Numbered from the stretch's first letter, positions 53,821 to 63,835 are shown. The stretch: 64,000 nucleotides of DNA from Sulfitobacter aestuariivivens (GCF_014763045.1 NZ_JACTAG010000002.1:1240001-1304000), one strand, 5' to 3'. Made by a program: numbers and translations. Notes: a model not told the origin generated them from the sequence alone.

Positions 53821-54861
53821 ATGGCCAAAGAAAGAACAGGGCTGAAAAAGGCACTGGTTCAGCAGGCTTTGGATGAGGGGTTTGTCGCGGCGCGGGTGTG
53901 CAGGCCCTGGGATGTGCCACACGTGGCGGACCGGCTGCAGGCCTTTGTTGACGCAGGCTATCACGGACAGATGGGATGGATGGCCGAGCGGATGGCGTGG
54001 CGTGGCGATCCGGCAGCGTTATGGCCCGAGGCGCGGTCGGTGATTATGCTGGCGGAGAGCTATGCGCCGTTGCACGATCCGTTGGACGTGCTGGCGCAAA
54101 AGGATCGAGGCGCGATTTCGGTCTATGCGCAGGGGCGGGATTATCATGATATCGTCAAGAAGCGGCTGAAGCGGCTGGCGCGGTGGCTGATTGCGCAAGA
54201 ACCCTGTGAGGTGAAGGTTTTTGTGGATACTGCGCCCGTGCCCGAAAAGGCGCTGGCAGAGGCGGCGGGGCTGGGATGGCAGGGCAAGCATACCAATCTT
54301 TTGAGCCGGGAGTTCGGGAACTGGGCCTTTTTAGGGTCTGTTTTCACGACGCTTGAGATCGAGGCGGACGCGGCCGAGATCGATCACTGCGGGTCCTGTA
54401 CGGCCTGTCAGGATATTTGCCCGACGGATGCCTTTCCGGCGCCCTATCAGTTGGATGCGCGGCGCTGCATTTCCTATCTGACGATTGAACATAAGGGGCC
54501 GGTGGCGGAAGATCTGCGGCCCTTGTTGGGCAACCGGATTTACGGCTGCGACGATTGTCTTGCGATCTGCCCCTGGAACAAGTTCGCGGTGACTGCGAGC
54601 GACACGCGGTATCTGCAGGATGCGCCGGAAAGTCCTTTGTTAGAGACGCTTTCGCAGCTGGATGATGCCGGGTTCAGGGCGCGGTATTCGGGATCTGCTG
54701 TCAAGCGGATCGGGCGGGACCGTTTTGTGCGCAACGTGCTTTATGCGATCGGGAATGCAGGCGATGCCACCTTGATCCCTGCGGCGCAGGCACTGCTGGA
54801 TGATCCGGATCCGACGGTGGCCGATGCGGCGCGGTGGGCTGTTGGGCGGCTGGCGCAATAG
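53821..54861 (+). CDS. queG: Epoxyqueuosine reductase
   Basis: 346 residues. Cobalamin-binding N-terminal domain and two 4Fe-4S motifs: '[16 protein letters not shown]' and '[13 protein letters not shown]'. HEAT-like repeats end the protein ('[21 protein letters not shown]'). It reduces epoxyqueuosine to queuosine in tRNA. GAGGA six bases upstream sets the start. Confidence 0.95.
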   Translation: MAKERTGLKKALVQQALDEGFVAARVCRPWDVPHVADRLQAFVDAGYHGQMGWMAERMAWRGDPAALWPEARSVIMLAESYAPLHDPLDVLAQKDRGAISVYAQGRDYHDIVKKRLKRLARWLIAQEPCEVKVFVDTAPVPEKALAEAAGLGWQGKHTNLLSREFGNWAFLGSVFTTLEIEADAAEIDHCGSCTACQDICPTDAFPAPYQLDARRCISYLTIEHKGPVAEDLRPLLGNRIYGCDDCLAICPWNKFAVTASDTRYLQDAPESPLLETLSQLDDAGFRARYSGSAVKRIGRDRFVRNVLYAIGNAGDATLIPAAQALLDDPDPTVADAARWAVGRLAQ

Positions 54862-54919
54862 GGCTGGACGGGGCGGTCTTTTTCACTAAACCCGGTCAGA
54901 TGTGAAGAGGGAGGCGCGC

Positions 54920-56920
54920 ATGGCAGTATTGTTGGGCGTGGATACGGGCGGCACCTATACGGACGCGGTATTGATCCGGGATGAAAAGGACGTGATCGCC
55001 ACTGCCAAGGCGCTCACGACGCGGCAGGATCTGGCCATTGGTGTTGGTGCAGCAGTACGCGCGGTTTTGCAGGATTCCGGTATGGGTCCGGCGGAAGTTT
55101 CGATGGCGTCGCTGTCGACAACCTTGGCGACAAACGCGTTGGTGGAGGGCCAGGGGGGCCGTGTAGGCCTGATCAGTATCGGTTTCAGGGAACGCGATCT
55201 GGCGGCGCATGGATTGATTGAGGCGCTCAAGGGGGACCCCCATGTTGTCTTGGCGGGGGGCCACAACCACGCGGGCGGCGAGGCGCAGCCGCTGGACGCG
55301 GCGGGTCTGGATGCCTTTTTGACAGCCCATGGTTCGGATGTCAGCGGGTTTGCCGTTGCCAGCCAGTTTGCGACGCGCAATCCGGCACATGAATTGCGGG
55401 CGGTTGAGCGGGTTATGGCGCTGACGGGGCGGCCGGTTTCGGCCTCGCACCAGTTGTCGGCCAAGCTGAACGGGCCAAAACGGGCGATGACGGCAGTGCT
55501 GAATGCACGGCTGATCGGATTGATTGACCGGCTGATCGGGCGGGCAGAGCAGACGCTGCAGGATCTGGGGATCACAGCGCCGATGATGGTCGTGCGCGGG
55601 GATGGCGCCCTGATTTCCAGTGCGCAGGCGCGGGAGCGTCCGATTGAGACGATCCTGAGCGGGCCTGCGGCATCCATTGTCGGGGCGCGGTGGATGACGG
55701 GGGCGGATTTTGCCCTGGTCAGTGACATTGGCGGGACGACGACGGATGTGGCCCTGCTGAAGGACGGGCGGCCTGCGATTGATCCGGCGGGCGCGCGGGT
55801 CGGGCCGTATCGCACGATGGTCGAAGCGGTTGCCATGCGCACAACCGGGTTGGGGGGTGATAGCGCGGTGCATTTCCAGTCCGAAGGGTTGCGCGGCGGG
55901 GTGCAGTTGGGGCCAAAGCGGTTGTTGCCGCTGTCGCTGTTGGCGGTTGAGGCGCCTGATGTTGTGCACGCGGCGCTGGATGAGCAGTTGCGCGCGACGA
56001 CCCCCGGCGACCATGACGGGCAGTTTGCGCGGGTTGTTCAGGGGCAGACCACCGAGGGGATTGGCCCCCGCGAGCAGGCGTTGCTGGCGCGCGTTGGCGA
56101 TGCGGTTCATCCGCTTGGGCAGGTGTTGCGGGCGCGGGTTGAACAGGGCGCGCTGAAACGGTTGGTTGAGCGCGGGTTGGTACAGATTGCAGGGATTACG
56201 CCGTCGGACGCAAGTCATGTCCTGGGCCGGTTGGATGTCTGGGATGCGAGTGCGGCCCGCAAGGGATTGCAGATTTTCGGTCGGCGGCGCACCGGCGCGG
56301 GGGAGATGCTGGCAGCGCAGCCCGAGACACTGGCGCAGATCATCATCGACCAACTGACCCATCAGACGGTTTTGGCGTTGTTAGAGACTGCTTTTGCGGA
56401 GGAAGGTGGGTTTGACACCCCCGCAGAAGTGCTGGCCCGACATGAATTGATGCAGCGTGGTTTGGGCGGACATGCGGATCTGGTGCGGATTGATACCGGG
56501 CTTGCTGTGCCTGTGGTCGGGCTGGGGGCTTCTGCGCCCAGCTATTATCCGGCTGTGGGAGAGCGGGTTGGGTCGCAGATGATCTTGCCGGACCATGCTG
56601 GTGTGGCTAATGCGATCGGGGCTGTCGTTGGGCGCGTGACGATGCGCGAAAGTGGGACTGTGACATCGCCCAGCGAGGGCAAGTTTCGGGTACATATGCC
56701 GGATGGGCCGCAGGATTTCGGAGACAGGGACGCGGCTTTTGCCATGTTAGAGACTGCTTTGCGCGACAATGCACTGGCCGCCGCCAAGCGCGCGGGTGCA
56801 GCGGATATTCAGGTTTCAGTTGATCGAGATATCCGGGTCGCAGGCGTGGAGGCCCGCGAGGTGTTTGTCGAGGCGACGATCACGGTCGAGGCCTCTGGCC
56901 GACCGCGGGTGGCGCTTTAG
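54920..56920 (+). CDS. Hydantoinase/oxoprolinase-family protein (HyuA-like)
   Basis: 666 residues. 'LGVDTGGTYTDAVLI' at the N terminus is the hydantoinase A / N-methylhydantoinase ATP-dependent phosphate loop; 'LVSDIGGTTTDVALLKDGRP' is the second phosphate motif. No HyuB partner lies next to it, so the substrate is unknown. GGAGG precedes the ATG at 54920. Followed by a hairpin and the convergent msrA. Confidence 0.85.
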   Translation: MAVLLGVDTGGTYTDAVLIRDEKDVIATAKALTTRQDLAIGVGAAVRAVLQDSGMGPAEVSMASLSTTLATNALVEGQGGRVGLISIGFRERDLAAHGLIEALKGDPHVVLAGGHNHAGGEAQPLDAAGLDAFLTAHGSDVSGFAVASQFATRNPAHELRAVERVMALTGRPVSASHQLSAKLNGPKRAMTAVLNARLIGLIDRLIGRAEQTLQDLGITAPMMVVRGDGALISSAQARERPIETILSGPAASIVGARWMTGADFALVSDIGGTTTDVALLKDGRPAIDPAGARVGPYRTMVEAVAMRTTGLGGDSAVHFQSEGLRGGVQLGPKRLLPLSLLAVEAPDVVHAALDEQLRATTPGDHDGQFARVVQGQTTEGIGPREQALLARVGDAVHPLGQVLRARVEQGALKRLVERGLVQIAGITPSDASHVLGRLDVWDASAARKGLQIFGRRRTGAGEMLAAQPETLAQIIIDQLTHQTVLALLETAFAEEGGFDTPAEVLARHELMQRGLGGHADLVRIDTGLAVPVVGLGASAPSYYPAVGERVGSQMILPDHAGVANAIGAVVGRVTMRESGTVTSPSEGKFRVHMPDGPQDFGDRDAAFAMLETALRDNALAAAKRAGAADIQVSVDRDIRVAGVEAREVFVEATITVEASGRPRVAL

Positions 56921-56945
56921 GGCCTTTCCGACGCGGGAAAGGCCC
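56920..56945. terminator. Hairpin between convergent hydantoinase-family gene and msrA
   Basis: Perfect 10-bp stem GGGCCTTTCC / GGAAAGGCCC around GACGCG, starting at the last base of the hydantoinase gene. Likely a shared, weak bidirectional terminator. Confidence 0.6.
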
Positions 56946-56952
56946 CTTGAGC

Positions 56953-57462
56953 TTATTCGGCGGCGGCGCGTTTGGGCAGCACCCATCCGGGCCGGACAAA
57001 GTGGCAGGTGTAGCCGTTTGGCACGCGCTCGAGGTAATCTTGATGCTCTGGCTCTGCCTCCCAGAAGTCGCCGACAGGTTCGACTTCGGTGACGACTTTG
57101 CCGGGCCACAGGCCGGACGCCTCGACATCGGCGATGGTATCGAGTGCGATATCTTTCTGGCCTTCGTCCACGTAGTAAATGGCAGATCGATAGCTCATCC
57201 CACGGTCGTTTCCTTGCTGGTTGGGTGTCGTTGGGTCATGAATCTGGAAGAAGAATTCCAGTTGTTCGCGAAAGGACGTGACCGCCGGGTCAAAGATGAT
57301 TTCGATCCCTTCGGCGTGCGTGCCATGATTGCGGTACGTGGCATTGGGCACGTCACCGCCGGTGTAGCCCACACGGGTTGAAATAATGCCAGGGCGTTTG
57401 CGGATCAGATCCTGCATGCCCCAGAAACAGCCACCTGCCAGAACGGCGCGTTCGGTTGTCAT
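56953..57462 (-). CDS. msrA: Peptide methionine-S-sulfoxide reductase
   Basis: 169 residues. Catalytic '[11 protein letters not shown]' near residue 11 and '[22 protein letters not shown]', the MsrA core. It repairs the S-epimer of methionine sulfoxide. Its start overlaps the msrB stop by 4 bp, so the two are co-translated. Confidence 0.95.
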   Translation of the reverse strand: MTTERAVLAGGCFWGMQDLIRKRPGIISTRVGYTGGDVPNATYRNHGTHAEGIEIIFDPAVTSFREQLEFFFQIHDPTTPNQQGNDRGMSYRSAIYYVDEGQKDIALDTIADVEASGLWPGKVVTEVEPVGDFWEAEPEHQDYLERVPNGYTCHFVRPGWVLPKRAAAE

Positions 57463-57908
57463 GTGATGTCCTCCACTTGGTCGGTATAGGCGCCATACCC
57501 TTCAGCTTGCATGTCGTCGCGGTGGACGAACCGAAGAGAGGCGGAGTTGATGCAGTAGCGCAGGCCGCCCCGGTCGGGCGGGCCGTCATTGAAGACGTGG
57601 CCCAGATGGCTGTCGCCATGGGTACTGCGCACTTCGGTGCGGACCATGCCAAGTGACATGTCTCGCAGTTCGTTGATGTGCGCGGGTTCAATCGGTTTGG
57701 TAAAACTGGGCCAGCCGCAGCCGGATTCGTATTTCGCACCGCTGGCGAAAAGCGGTTCGCCCGAGACGATATCAACGTAAATGCCGGGTTCTTTATTGTT
57801 CAAAAGCGCGCCGGTGCCGGGCCGTTCTGTCCCGCTTTCCTGCGTGACGTAGAATTCTTCGGGTGAGAGCGCTGCAATCGCATCTGGGTTCTTTTGGTAC
57901 TCGGCCAT
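57459..57908 (-). CDS. msrB: Peptide methionine-R-sulfoxide reductase, zinc-free form
   Basis: 149 residues. The MsrB core '[11 protein letters not shown]', '[16 protein letters not shown]' and catalytic '[11 protein letters not shown]' are present. The two CxxC pairs that bind structural zinc in many MsrB proteins are replaced ('[11 protein letters not shown]' and '[13 protein letters not shown]'), so this is the zinc-less type. First gene of the msrBA pair. Confidence 0.95.
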   Translation of the reverse strand: MAEYQKNPDAIAALSPEEFYVTQESGTERPGTGALLNNKEPGIYVDIVSGEPLFASGAKYESGCGWPSFTKPIEPAHINELRDMSLGMVRTEVRSTHGDSHLGHVFNDGPPDRGGLRYCINSASLRFVHRDDMQAEGYGAYTDQVEDIT

Positions 57909-58041
57909 GTGACCTCCGGTTCTTGTCTGTCTCGCATAGATGGGGCGTTTGTGTGAATTTGAAAGCCTTTCGGCGGCTCATGCAACTTAAAGTGAACCAA
58001 ACGGGGAGCTGGGGCGTAGAATTGCCAAAAGGGAGAATGCG

Positions 58042-58563
58042 ATGCGTCTGATCCTTGCAAGCCTAATGGGCGTTTTCTGGACAGTTGCCGCTGTGGCAAG
58101 CCCACTGAACGTGACCTTTGCCAATATTGATGGCGGCACACATGATTTGCGGCAGTGGAAGGGCCAGCCTGTGCTGGTTGTGAACACGGCCTCGGAATGT
58201 GGTTTTACCTATCAGTACGACGGGCTGCAGGCGCTTTATGATAAGTACAAGGGTCGGGGCCTGATTGTGCTGGCGGTGCCGTCGGATGATTTCAATCAGG
58301 AACTGGCGTCGGCCAGCGAGGTCAAGGAATTCTGTGAGATATCCTTTGGTCTTGATCTGCCAATGGCGGACATTTCGCGGGTGAAGGGGCGGCAGGCGCA
58401 TCCCTTTTACAAGGCCGTGAAGGCGCAGACCGGCTTTGTGCCGCGCTGGAACTTCAGCAAGGTGCTGATTGGTCGTGACGGTCAGGTCGTTGCGACCTGG
58501 GGGTCAAACACCAAGCCGCAGTCGCGGTCCATCGTGGATGCGATCACGCCATTGTTGAATTAG
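58042..58563 (+). CDS. Exported glutathione peroxidase-family protein
   Basis: 173 residues. Signal peptide 'LILASLMGVFWTVAAVAS', then the GPx core 'VLVVNTASECGFTYQYDGLQALY' with peroxidatic Cys, and 'WNFSKVLIGRDGQVV'. The Gln of the usual tetrad is not clearly seen in 'VPSDDFNQE'. It probably reduces peroxides in the periplasm with thioredoxin-like or thiol donors. Confidence 0.88.
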   Translation: MRLILASLMGVFWTVAAVASPLNVTFANIDGGTHDLRQWKGQPVLVVNTASECGFTYQYDGLQALYDKYKGRGLIVLAVPSDDFNQELASASEVKEFCEISFGLDLPMADISRVKGRQAHPFYKAVKAQTGFVPRWNFSKVLIGRDGQVVATWGSNTKPQSRSIVDAITPLLN

Positions 58564-58602
58564 CGGCAGGCGGCTAGGCTTTGCAAAAGTCCGGAGCCGC
58601 GT

Positions 58603-59241
58603 ATGACCCGCAAAAAGCCCACTGTAGACACTGCATATGCCCTTGAGACGCCCGAGGACAGCAAGCGGCTTTATGCACAGTGGGCGGATACCTATGATCA
58701 GACGTTTGCGGCAGACATGGATTACCTGATGCCGCATACCATCGCAGAGGCGTTTGTGGCTGTCGGGAAGGGCCGGTCGCCGGTGCTTGATGTCGGTGCC
58801 GGAACCGGTTTGCTGGTGGCGCATGAAGCGATGCGCGACGTGCCGCGGATTGACGCCTTGGATATCTCGCCGGAGATGTTGAGGGTTGCGGGCGGGCGCG
58901 GCGTGTATGACGGGTTGATCCAAGGGGATCTGACACAGACCTTGCCGATTGAAGACAACACCTATGCTGCGATCCTCAGCGCGGGGACGTTCACCCATGG
59001 GCATGTCGGCCCCGACGCGCTGGATGAGCTGATGCGGATTGCGAAACCCGGTGCGGTTTTTGTGCTGGGCATCAATGCGGCGCATTATGCGGAACAGGGT
59101 TTCGAGGCGAAACTAGCCGCATTAGAGCCGCATATTCAGGGATTGATGATCGATACCGTGCCGATCTACGGACCCGGCGCGGATGATGCGCATCGCGATG
59201 ATCAGGCGCATGTGGTCACCTTTTTCAAGTCGCCATCCTGA
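58603..59241 (+). CDS. Class I SAM-dependent methyltransferase
   Basis: 212 residues. Motif I 'PVLDVGAGTGLLVAHEAM', motif II 'IDALDISPEMLRVA' and 'FTHGHVGPDALDELMRIAKPGAVFVLGIN'. 'YAQWADTYDQTF' is the usual lead-in of this group. Substrate unknown. It converges with the GlxA-like regulator. Confidence 0.82.
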   Translation: MTRKKPTVDTAYALETPEDSKRLYAQWADTYDQTFAADMDYLMPHTIAEAFVAVGKGRSPVLDVGAGTGLLVAHEAMRDVPRIDALDISPEMLRVAGGRGVYDGLIQGDLTQTLPIEDNTYAAILSAGTFTHGHVGPDALDELMRIAKPGAVFVLGINAAHYAEQGFEAKLAALEPHIQGLMIDTVPIYGPGADDAHRDDQAHVVTFFKSPS

Positions 59242-59265
59242 AGATGGACGCCCTTGTTGGCGGCG

Positions 59266-60264
59266 TCAGTTCTGGCCAGACCACAAGACCTTGCCGTCCG
59301 AAGCTTCCATGCCGGGCGGAATGCCATGCGCGGCGCGGTAGCTTTTGGAGAAATGCGAAAGCGACCGAAAACCGCAGGCCACGCAGACATCGGTCACCGA
59401 CAGGGACGTTTGCCGCAGAAGATTGCGGGCTTTTTCGAGACGCATATGCAGGTAGTGCCGCTTGGGTGATGTGCCAAGATAGCGTGCAAAGAGCCGTTCC
59501 AGCTGGCGGGTGGACAGCTTGACCAAATCGGCAATCTCGTCAGGGCGCAGCGGGTCTTCGAGGTTGTTTTCCATGATCTGCATCGCGAGCAACAGCTTGG
59601 CATTGCGCACCTCGGGCCGCGATTGCAGTGACATGCGCTGGCCCTGTGAGTGGGCGCGCGGCACGGTATAGACCATTTGATCCGCGACCCAGGTGGCCAT
59701 GTCGATGCCGTAGTCGGTCTGCACACGGTGCAGCATCAGATCCATCGACGCCGCGCCGCCAGCGGTGGTGAACACGCGCCCGTCCACGGAATAGATCGTG
59801 TCCTGCATGATCACATCGGGCAGCATTTCGGCCAGGGCGGTTTTGTACTCCCAGTGGGTGGTGACCTCTTTGCCGCCGATCAGACCCGCCAAGGCCAGAG
59901 TGTAGGTGCCTGATGACAGCGCGCCATAGTCCATGCCCTTGCGGGTTTCACGCCGCAGCCAGTTCAGCAGGGCCTTGCTGCTGCCTTCGCCGGCCTTCTC
60001 GCCTGCGCAGACGATAACGGTTTCATTGCGGTTCAATTCCGTCAGGCCGGTGTCGACGTTGACCTCGACCCCGTTGTAGGCACGCACCGGGCCGCCGGTT
60101 TCCGAGATCAGGCGCCAGGAATAGTATTTGCGCCCCGAGGGGTGGTGATTGGCCAGCGACAGCGCATCCAGCGCGCAGGAAAATCCCAGCGTCGAAAAGC
60201 CCGGAATCAGCACAAAGGCGTAGGCTTTGGGTGGGGCATCTGAGGGATCTTGAGTGTCGCTCAT
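59266..60264 (-). CDS. GlxA-family AraC-type regulator with DJ-1/PfpI domain
   Basis: 332 residues. DJ-1/PfpI-like domain 'AFVLIPGFSTLGFSCALDALSLAN' over about residues 12-195, then an AraC HTH pair 'RPDEIADLVKLSTRQLERLFARYLGTSPKRHYLHMRLEKA' and 'SVTDVCVACGFRSLSHFSKSYRAAHG'. Members (GlxA, GbdR, CdhR) often regulate amine or betaine catabolism. The ATG at 60264 is preferred to a TTG at 60270. Confidence 0.9.
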   Translation of the reverse strand: MSDTQDPSDAPPKAYAFVLIPGFSTLGFSCALDALSLANHHPSGRKYYSWRLISETGGPVRAYNGVEVNVDTGLTELNRNETVIVCAGEKAGEGSSKALLNWLRRETRKGMDYGALSSGTYTLALAGLIGGKEVTTHWEYKTALAEMLPDVIMQDTIYSVDGRVFTTAGGAASMDLMLHRVQTDYGIDMATWVADQMVYTVPRAHSQGQRMSLQSRPEVRNAKLLLAMQIMENNLEDPLRPDEIADLVKLSTRQLERLFARYLGTSPKRHYLHMRLEKARNLLRQTSLSVTDVCVACGFRSLSHFSKSYRAAHGIPPGMEASDGKVLWSGQN

Positions 60265-60333
60265 GATCAAGCGTTACAACATTGCGTCGGCCCTGGATCA
60301 GGTCCGTGTGCGGCGCGGTGTGTCGTTCTTGGG

Positions 60334-61206
60334 CTATGCGCTGCGGTTTTGGCGCGATACCTGCACGGCCAGGATCCCGCCTGCGATCACTAAAACGCCA
60401 AGAATGTCGCGCCCGCCCAGTTGTTCGCCCAGCAGCAGGGCGGCGATGGCCACGCCAAAAAACGGATTGAGGAAATGGAAGGTTGCGGCCCGGGTGGCGC
60501 CGACACGGTTGACCAGCCAGAACCAGACAACCGTCGCCAGAAGGCCGGGCACCAGGCAGGTGTAGGTGAAGGCAAAGAACAGGGGCCAGGATGGATCGAC
60601 CCGCGGGGTTTCGAAGATGAGGGTCGCAATGGCCAGTGCGAGGCAGCCAAAGAGCATTTGAAGACCTACGATCATCAGAAAGTTGCCGCCCGAGGTGGCG
60701 CCGCGCACCAGCAGCGTTGCGGCCGTCAGGGCAAGCACGCCGATGGCGCAAAGCAATACGCCAAACATATCGACATCCGTGCCCAATCGCGCGCCCATGA
60801 TCAGCGCCACACCGATAACACCGGCGATCAGCCCCGCAATGCCCAAGGGTCGCAGGCGTTCGCCCAAAAAGACCCATGCCGCCAGCCCAACGAGCAAGGG
60901 CATGGTTGAGGCGATGATAGCGGCAAGCGATGCCTCGACTGTCTGCATGGCGACAAAGTTGAGGCCAAGGTAGACAGCGTTCTGCAAGATGCCAAAGATG
61001 ATGGTTGCGCGCCATTGTGCGGGGGTCAGTCGCCAGCTTTGCCCCAGTGCCGCCGCGATGCCGACGCCCAGCAGCCCGGAAATGAGATAACGCACCGAGA
61101 GGGCAAAGAGCGGGGACGCGTCCGCGACGATGATCCGCGCAGAGGTAAAGGCCGAGGACCACATCAGGGCAAAGGCAAGCCCCATCAATATTGCGCGGAT
61201 ATCCAT
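60334..61206 (-). CDS. DMT-superfamily (EamA) transporter
   Basis: 290 residues, ten membrane helices in two EamA halves ('LMWSSAFTSARIIVADASPLFALSVRYLISG' in the first and 'PLFFAFTYTCLVPGLLATVVWFWLVNRVG' with 'FLNPFFGVAIAALLLGEQL' in the second). Metabolite exporter of unknown substrate. It lies upstream of the GlxA regulator on the same strand with about 70 bp between. Confidence 0.88.
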   Translation of the reverse strand: MDIRAILMGLAFALMWSSAFTSARIIVADASPLFALSVRYLISGLLGVGIAAALGQSWRLTPAQWRATIIFGILQNAVYLGLNFVAMQTVEASLAAIIASTMPLLVGLAAWVFLGERLRPLGIAGLIAGVIGVALIMGARLGTDVDMFGVLLCAIGVLALTAATLLVRGATSGGNFLMIVGLQMLFGCLALAIATLIFETPRVDPSWPLFFAFTYTCLVPGLLATVVWFWLVNRVGATRAATFHFLNPFFGVAIAALLLGEQLGGRDILGVLVIAGGILAVQVSRQNRSA

Positions 61207-61275
61207 CTGTGCCCCGACCCTTCAGTTTGACCGACAGTTTCCCAAGCAGGGCAAAAGGGCAAGGCCTGCCGCACA

Positions 61276-61306
61276 AACGAAAACAGCAGCCCCGAGAGGC
61301 TGCTGT
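61276..61306 (-). terminator. Intrinsic terminator after cytochrome c
   Basis: Stem ACAGCAGCC / GGCTGCTGT with six-base loop, followed on the minus strand by TTTTCGTTTG. It ends the cytochrome c transcript before the DMT gene. Confidence 0.85.
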
Positions 61307-61329
61307 CGTGACCCGAATTCATGATCAGA

Positions 61330-61791
61330 TTAGTTTGTCGCTTCTTCTTCTGGCGCGGGGCCGACAGAGACCAGATAGGCCCAGACGTTCGCCGCGTCTT
61401 CTTCGTCACGCAGCTTGAAAGTCATCTTGGAGCGCGCCTTGCTGTCGTCCAGTGTTTCGCGCAGGAAGGCACGTGGGTCCTGAACATAGGGCACAAAGGC
61501 TTCTTCGATCCATACCAGACCGCCCTCGCCCGCGGCGACAAGATCATCGCCGTATTTCTTGCCGAACTCTTCGTCAGAGCCAGCGACACGTTCAAAAATC
61601 CCGTAGAGGTTCGGACCGTTCCGCCCGCCCTTCTGGATCGCTTCCCCATCTGCATCCACGATTGAGTGGCAGGCCTTGCACTTGCTGAATACTTTTTCGC
61701 CCGCCTCGGCATCACCTGTGGCGTGACCATCGGCAAAGGCGGTTGTTGTCATCAGTCCGGTGGCCAAAGCGGCCATGCTCAGTAATCTCAT
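61330..61791 (-). CDS. Soluble c-type cytochrome (c2/c550-like)
   Basis: 153 residues. Signal peptide 'LLSMAALATGLMTTTAFA', haem site 'CKACHS' and a methionine in 'SKMTFKL' as likely sixth ligand. Matches the cytochrome c2/c550 family that shuttles electrons from the bc1 complex. The C terminus is acidic ('APEEEATN'). Confidence 0.9.
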   Translation of the reverse strand: MRLLSMAALATGLMTTTAFADGHATGDAEAGEKVFSKCKACHSIVDADGEAIQKGGRNGPNLYGIFERVAGSDEEFGKKYGDDLVAAGEGGLVWIEEAFVPYVQDPRAFLRETLDDSKARSKMTFKLRDEEDAANVWAYLVSVGPAPEEEATN

Positions 61792-61894
61792 TCGAATCGC
61801 TCCTAGGATATGCTTTTCGAGTTTAACGTAGGCTCTTGAAGCCTGAGGTCAAATTCTTGGCATGAAGAAATCGTGATATGTGTGGTTCAAAGCA

Positions 61895-61920
61895 AAAGGG
61901 CCACCAAATGGCGGCCCTTT
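61895..61920 (-). terminator. Intrinsic terminator after HU gene
   Basis: Stem AAAGGGCC / GGCCCTTT followed on the minus strand by TTTGCTTTG, 24 bp after the HU stop codon. Confidence 0.85.
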
Positions 61921-61943
61921 GTGTCTGTGACCGTGCTGTTGCG

Positions 61944-62234
61944 TTAGCCGTTCACGCTGTCCTTGAGTGCCTTGGCGATGGTCATCTTGACCACCTTGTC
62001 GGCGTCCTTCTTGAACTGCTCACCGGTCGCAGGGTTGCGGACCATGCGCTCGGGGCGTTCGCGGCAGTAGATCTTGCCAACGCCGGGCAGTGTGACGGCA
62101 CCGCCGCCGGACACTTCACGGGTGATCAGGTTGCACACTGCTTCCAGTGCGGCGCCTGCGGATTTCTTGTCTGTACCCATTTCATCTGCCAGAGCGGCGA
62201 CGAGCTGAGTCTTTGTCATTGGTTTGGTTGCCAT
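61944..62234 (-). CDS. HU-family DNA-binding protein
   Basis: 96 residues. 'MTKTQLVAALADEMGTDKKSAGAALEAVCNLI' and the beta-arm region 'TLPGVGKIYCRERPERMVRNPATGEQF' are HU/IHF-like. It bends and packages DNA. ATG at 62234 with GGAGAA upstream; the frame continues further but is not protein-like there. Confidence 0.93.
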   Translation of the reverse strand: MATKPMTKTQLVAALADEMGTDKKSAGAALEAVCNLITREVSGGGAVTLPGVGKIYCRERPERMVRNPATGEQFKKDADKVVKMTIAKALKDSVNG

Positions 62235-62365
62235 GCTTCTTTTTCTCCTTAGACCGCCCGAATGTTGGGCCTCTGTCGGAGAATGTAGCGGCATCTTGTA
62301 GGGCAACACAACGAATAGTGGGCCAAAAAACCAATAAAACTGCGGTTTTTTGCGGTTTTTCGCCT

Positions 62366-63835
62366 TTAAAGGAAGGCTGTTTCGTCAAACGAGCGCAATT
62401 TCCGGCTGTGGATGCGTTCCAGCGGCATTTCGCGCAGGTGTTCCATTGCACGGATACCGATCATCAAATGCCGCGAAACCTGCGATTTATAGAAGTCCGA
62501 GGCCATGCCGGGCAGCTTTAATTCACCATGCAGGGGCTTGTCCGAGACGCACAAGAGCGTGCCGTAGGGCACGCGGAAACGGTAGCCGTTGGCGGCGATG
62601 GTGGCACTTTCCATGTCCAGCGCGATAGAGCGCGATTGTGACAGGCGCTGTACCGGACCGGACTGGTCGCGCAGTTCCCAATTGCGGTTGTCGATTGTGG
62701 CCACGGTGCCTGTGCGCATAATGCGCTTAAGCTCGTAACCCTCAAGCTGGGTGACCTCGGCCACGGCCTTTTCCAGGGCAATCTGGATTTCGGCCAATGC
62801 CGGGATCGGGATCCAGACGGGCAGGTCATCATCCAGCACGTGATCTTCGCGCAGGTAGGCATGGGCCAGGACAAAATCGCCGAGGTTCTGGGTGTTTCGC
62901 AGGCCTGCGCAGTGTCCGACCATCAGCCAGGCATGGGGGCGCAGGACCGCGATGTGGTCCGTGGCGGTCTTGGCGTTCGAGGGGCCGACGCCGATGTTGA
63001 CCAGCGTGATGCCGCCGCCATCCTTGCGCTTGAGGTGATAGGTGGGCATTTGCGGCATCTTAAGCGTGGGCGGAATGGGGGTGTCGCCATCCGTGATCTC
63101 GACGTTGCCGGTGGAGACGAAAGAGGAATAGCCGCTGTCGGGGTCGTTCAGTTGCGCGCGGGCGTATTCCTCAAACTCGGTTACGTAAAATTGGTAGTTG
63201 GTAAAAAGCACGTGGCACTGGAAATGCTCTGCGTTCGTGGCGGTGTAGTGCGATAGCCGCGCAAGCGAATAATCCACGCGCTGGGCAGTGAAGAGAGCCA
63301 GCGGGCGCAGGTCGTCTATCGACTTGTACGTGCCATTCACGATGTCGTCGTTTGTGGTGCTGAGGTCAGGCACATCAAAGATATCGCGCAGGGTAAAGTC
63401 CGCCGCACCGTCCTGGGGAACATTCACGCTTTCGTCGGCAGTGACGGCGAAATGCACCGGAATGGGCGTTTCAGAGGGGCCGACGATAACGGGCTGTTCG
63501 TGATTTTCGATCAGCAGGCGGATCTGCTGGATCAGGTAATGGCGAAAGAGATCGGGGCGGGTGATCGTCGCGGCGAAGGTACCGGGGGAAGACACATGGC
63601 CAAAACTGAGGCGGCTGTCCACGCTGGCGTAGCTTGATGTGGTAAAGCGCAATTCGGGATAGAAGGCGCGGATGCGGGTGTTTTCGGGGGTGTCTTCCAT
63701 CGCGGCGTTGAACTTTTCACGCAGAAAGGTCGTCGCGTCTTCGTAAAGTTCGGTAAGGCGGTCAACAGCTTCGGTCGGGTCCATGAACGCCTCGGCATGG
63801 GGGGCGTCGGGTGTGAGGATTGCTGGTGTGCTCAT
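62366..63835 (-). CDS. amn: AMP nucleosidase
   Basis: 489 residues. N-terminal Amn domain 'AVDRLTELYEDATTFLREKFNAAM' and C-terminal nucleoside-phosphorylase-like domain with 'GVGPSNAKTATDHIAVLRPHAWLMVGHCAG' and 'SIALDMESATIAANGYRFRVPYGTLLCVSDKP'. It splits AMP to adenine and ribose-5-phosphate. AAGGA precedes the ATG at 63835. Adenine deaminase lies directly upstream, forming a purine-salvage pair. Confidence 0.95.
   Translation of the reverse strand: MSTPAILTPDAPHAEAFMDPTEAVDRLTELYEDATTFLREKFNAAMEDTPENTRIRAFYPELRFTTSSYASVDSRLSFGHVSSPGTFAATITRPDLFRHYLIQQIRLLIENHEQPVIVGPSETPIPVHFAVTADESVNVPQDGAADFTLRDIFDVPDLSTTNDDIVNGTYKSIDDLRPLALFTAQRVDYSLARLSHYTATNAEHFQCHVLFTNYQFYVTEFEEYARAQLNDPDSGYSSFVSTGNVEITDGDTPIPPTLKMPQMPTYHLKRKDGGGITLVNIGVGPSNAKTATDHIAVLRPHAWLMVGHCAGLRNTQNLGDFVLAHAYLREDHVLDDDLPVWIPIPALAEIQIALEKAVAEVTQLEGYELKRIMRTGTVATIDNRNWELRDQSGPVQRLSQSRSIALDMESATIAANGYRFRVPYGTLLCVSDKPLHGELKLPGMASDFYKSQVSRHLMIGIRAMEHLREMPLERIHSRKLRSFDETAFL

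Noticed and set aside
54896..56362. Long 488-residue open frame on the minus strand
   Set aside because: It lies opposite the hydantoinase-family gene, which has clear motifs; its translation is low-complexity (Arg, Pro, Gln, His), typical of the reverse of a GC-rich gene.
60023..61276. 417-residue open frame across the DMT and GlxA genes, same strand but other frame
   Set aside because: Both genes have full family motifs in their own frames; this frame is Arg/His/Gly-rich with no domain.
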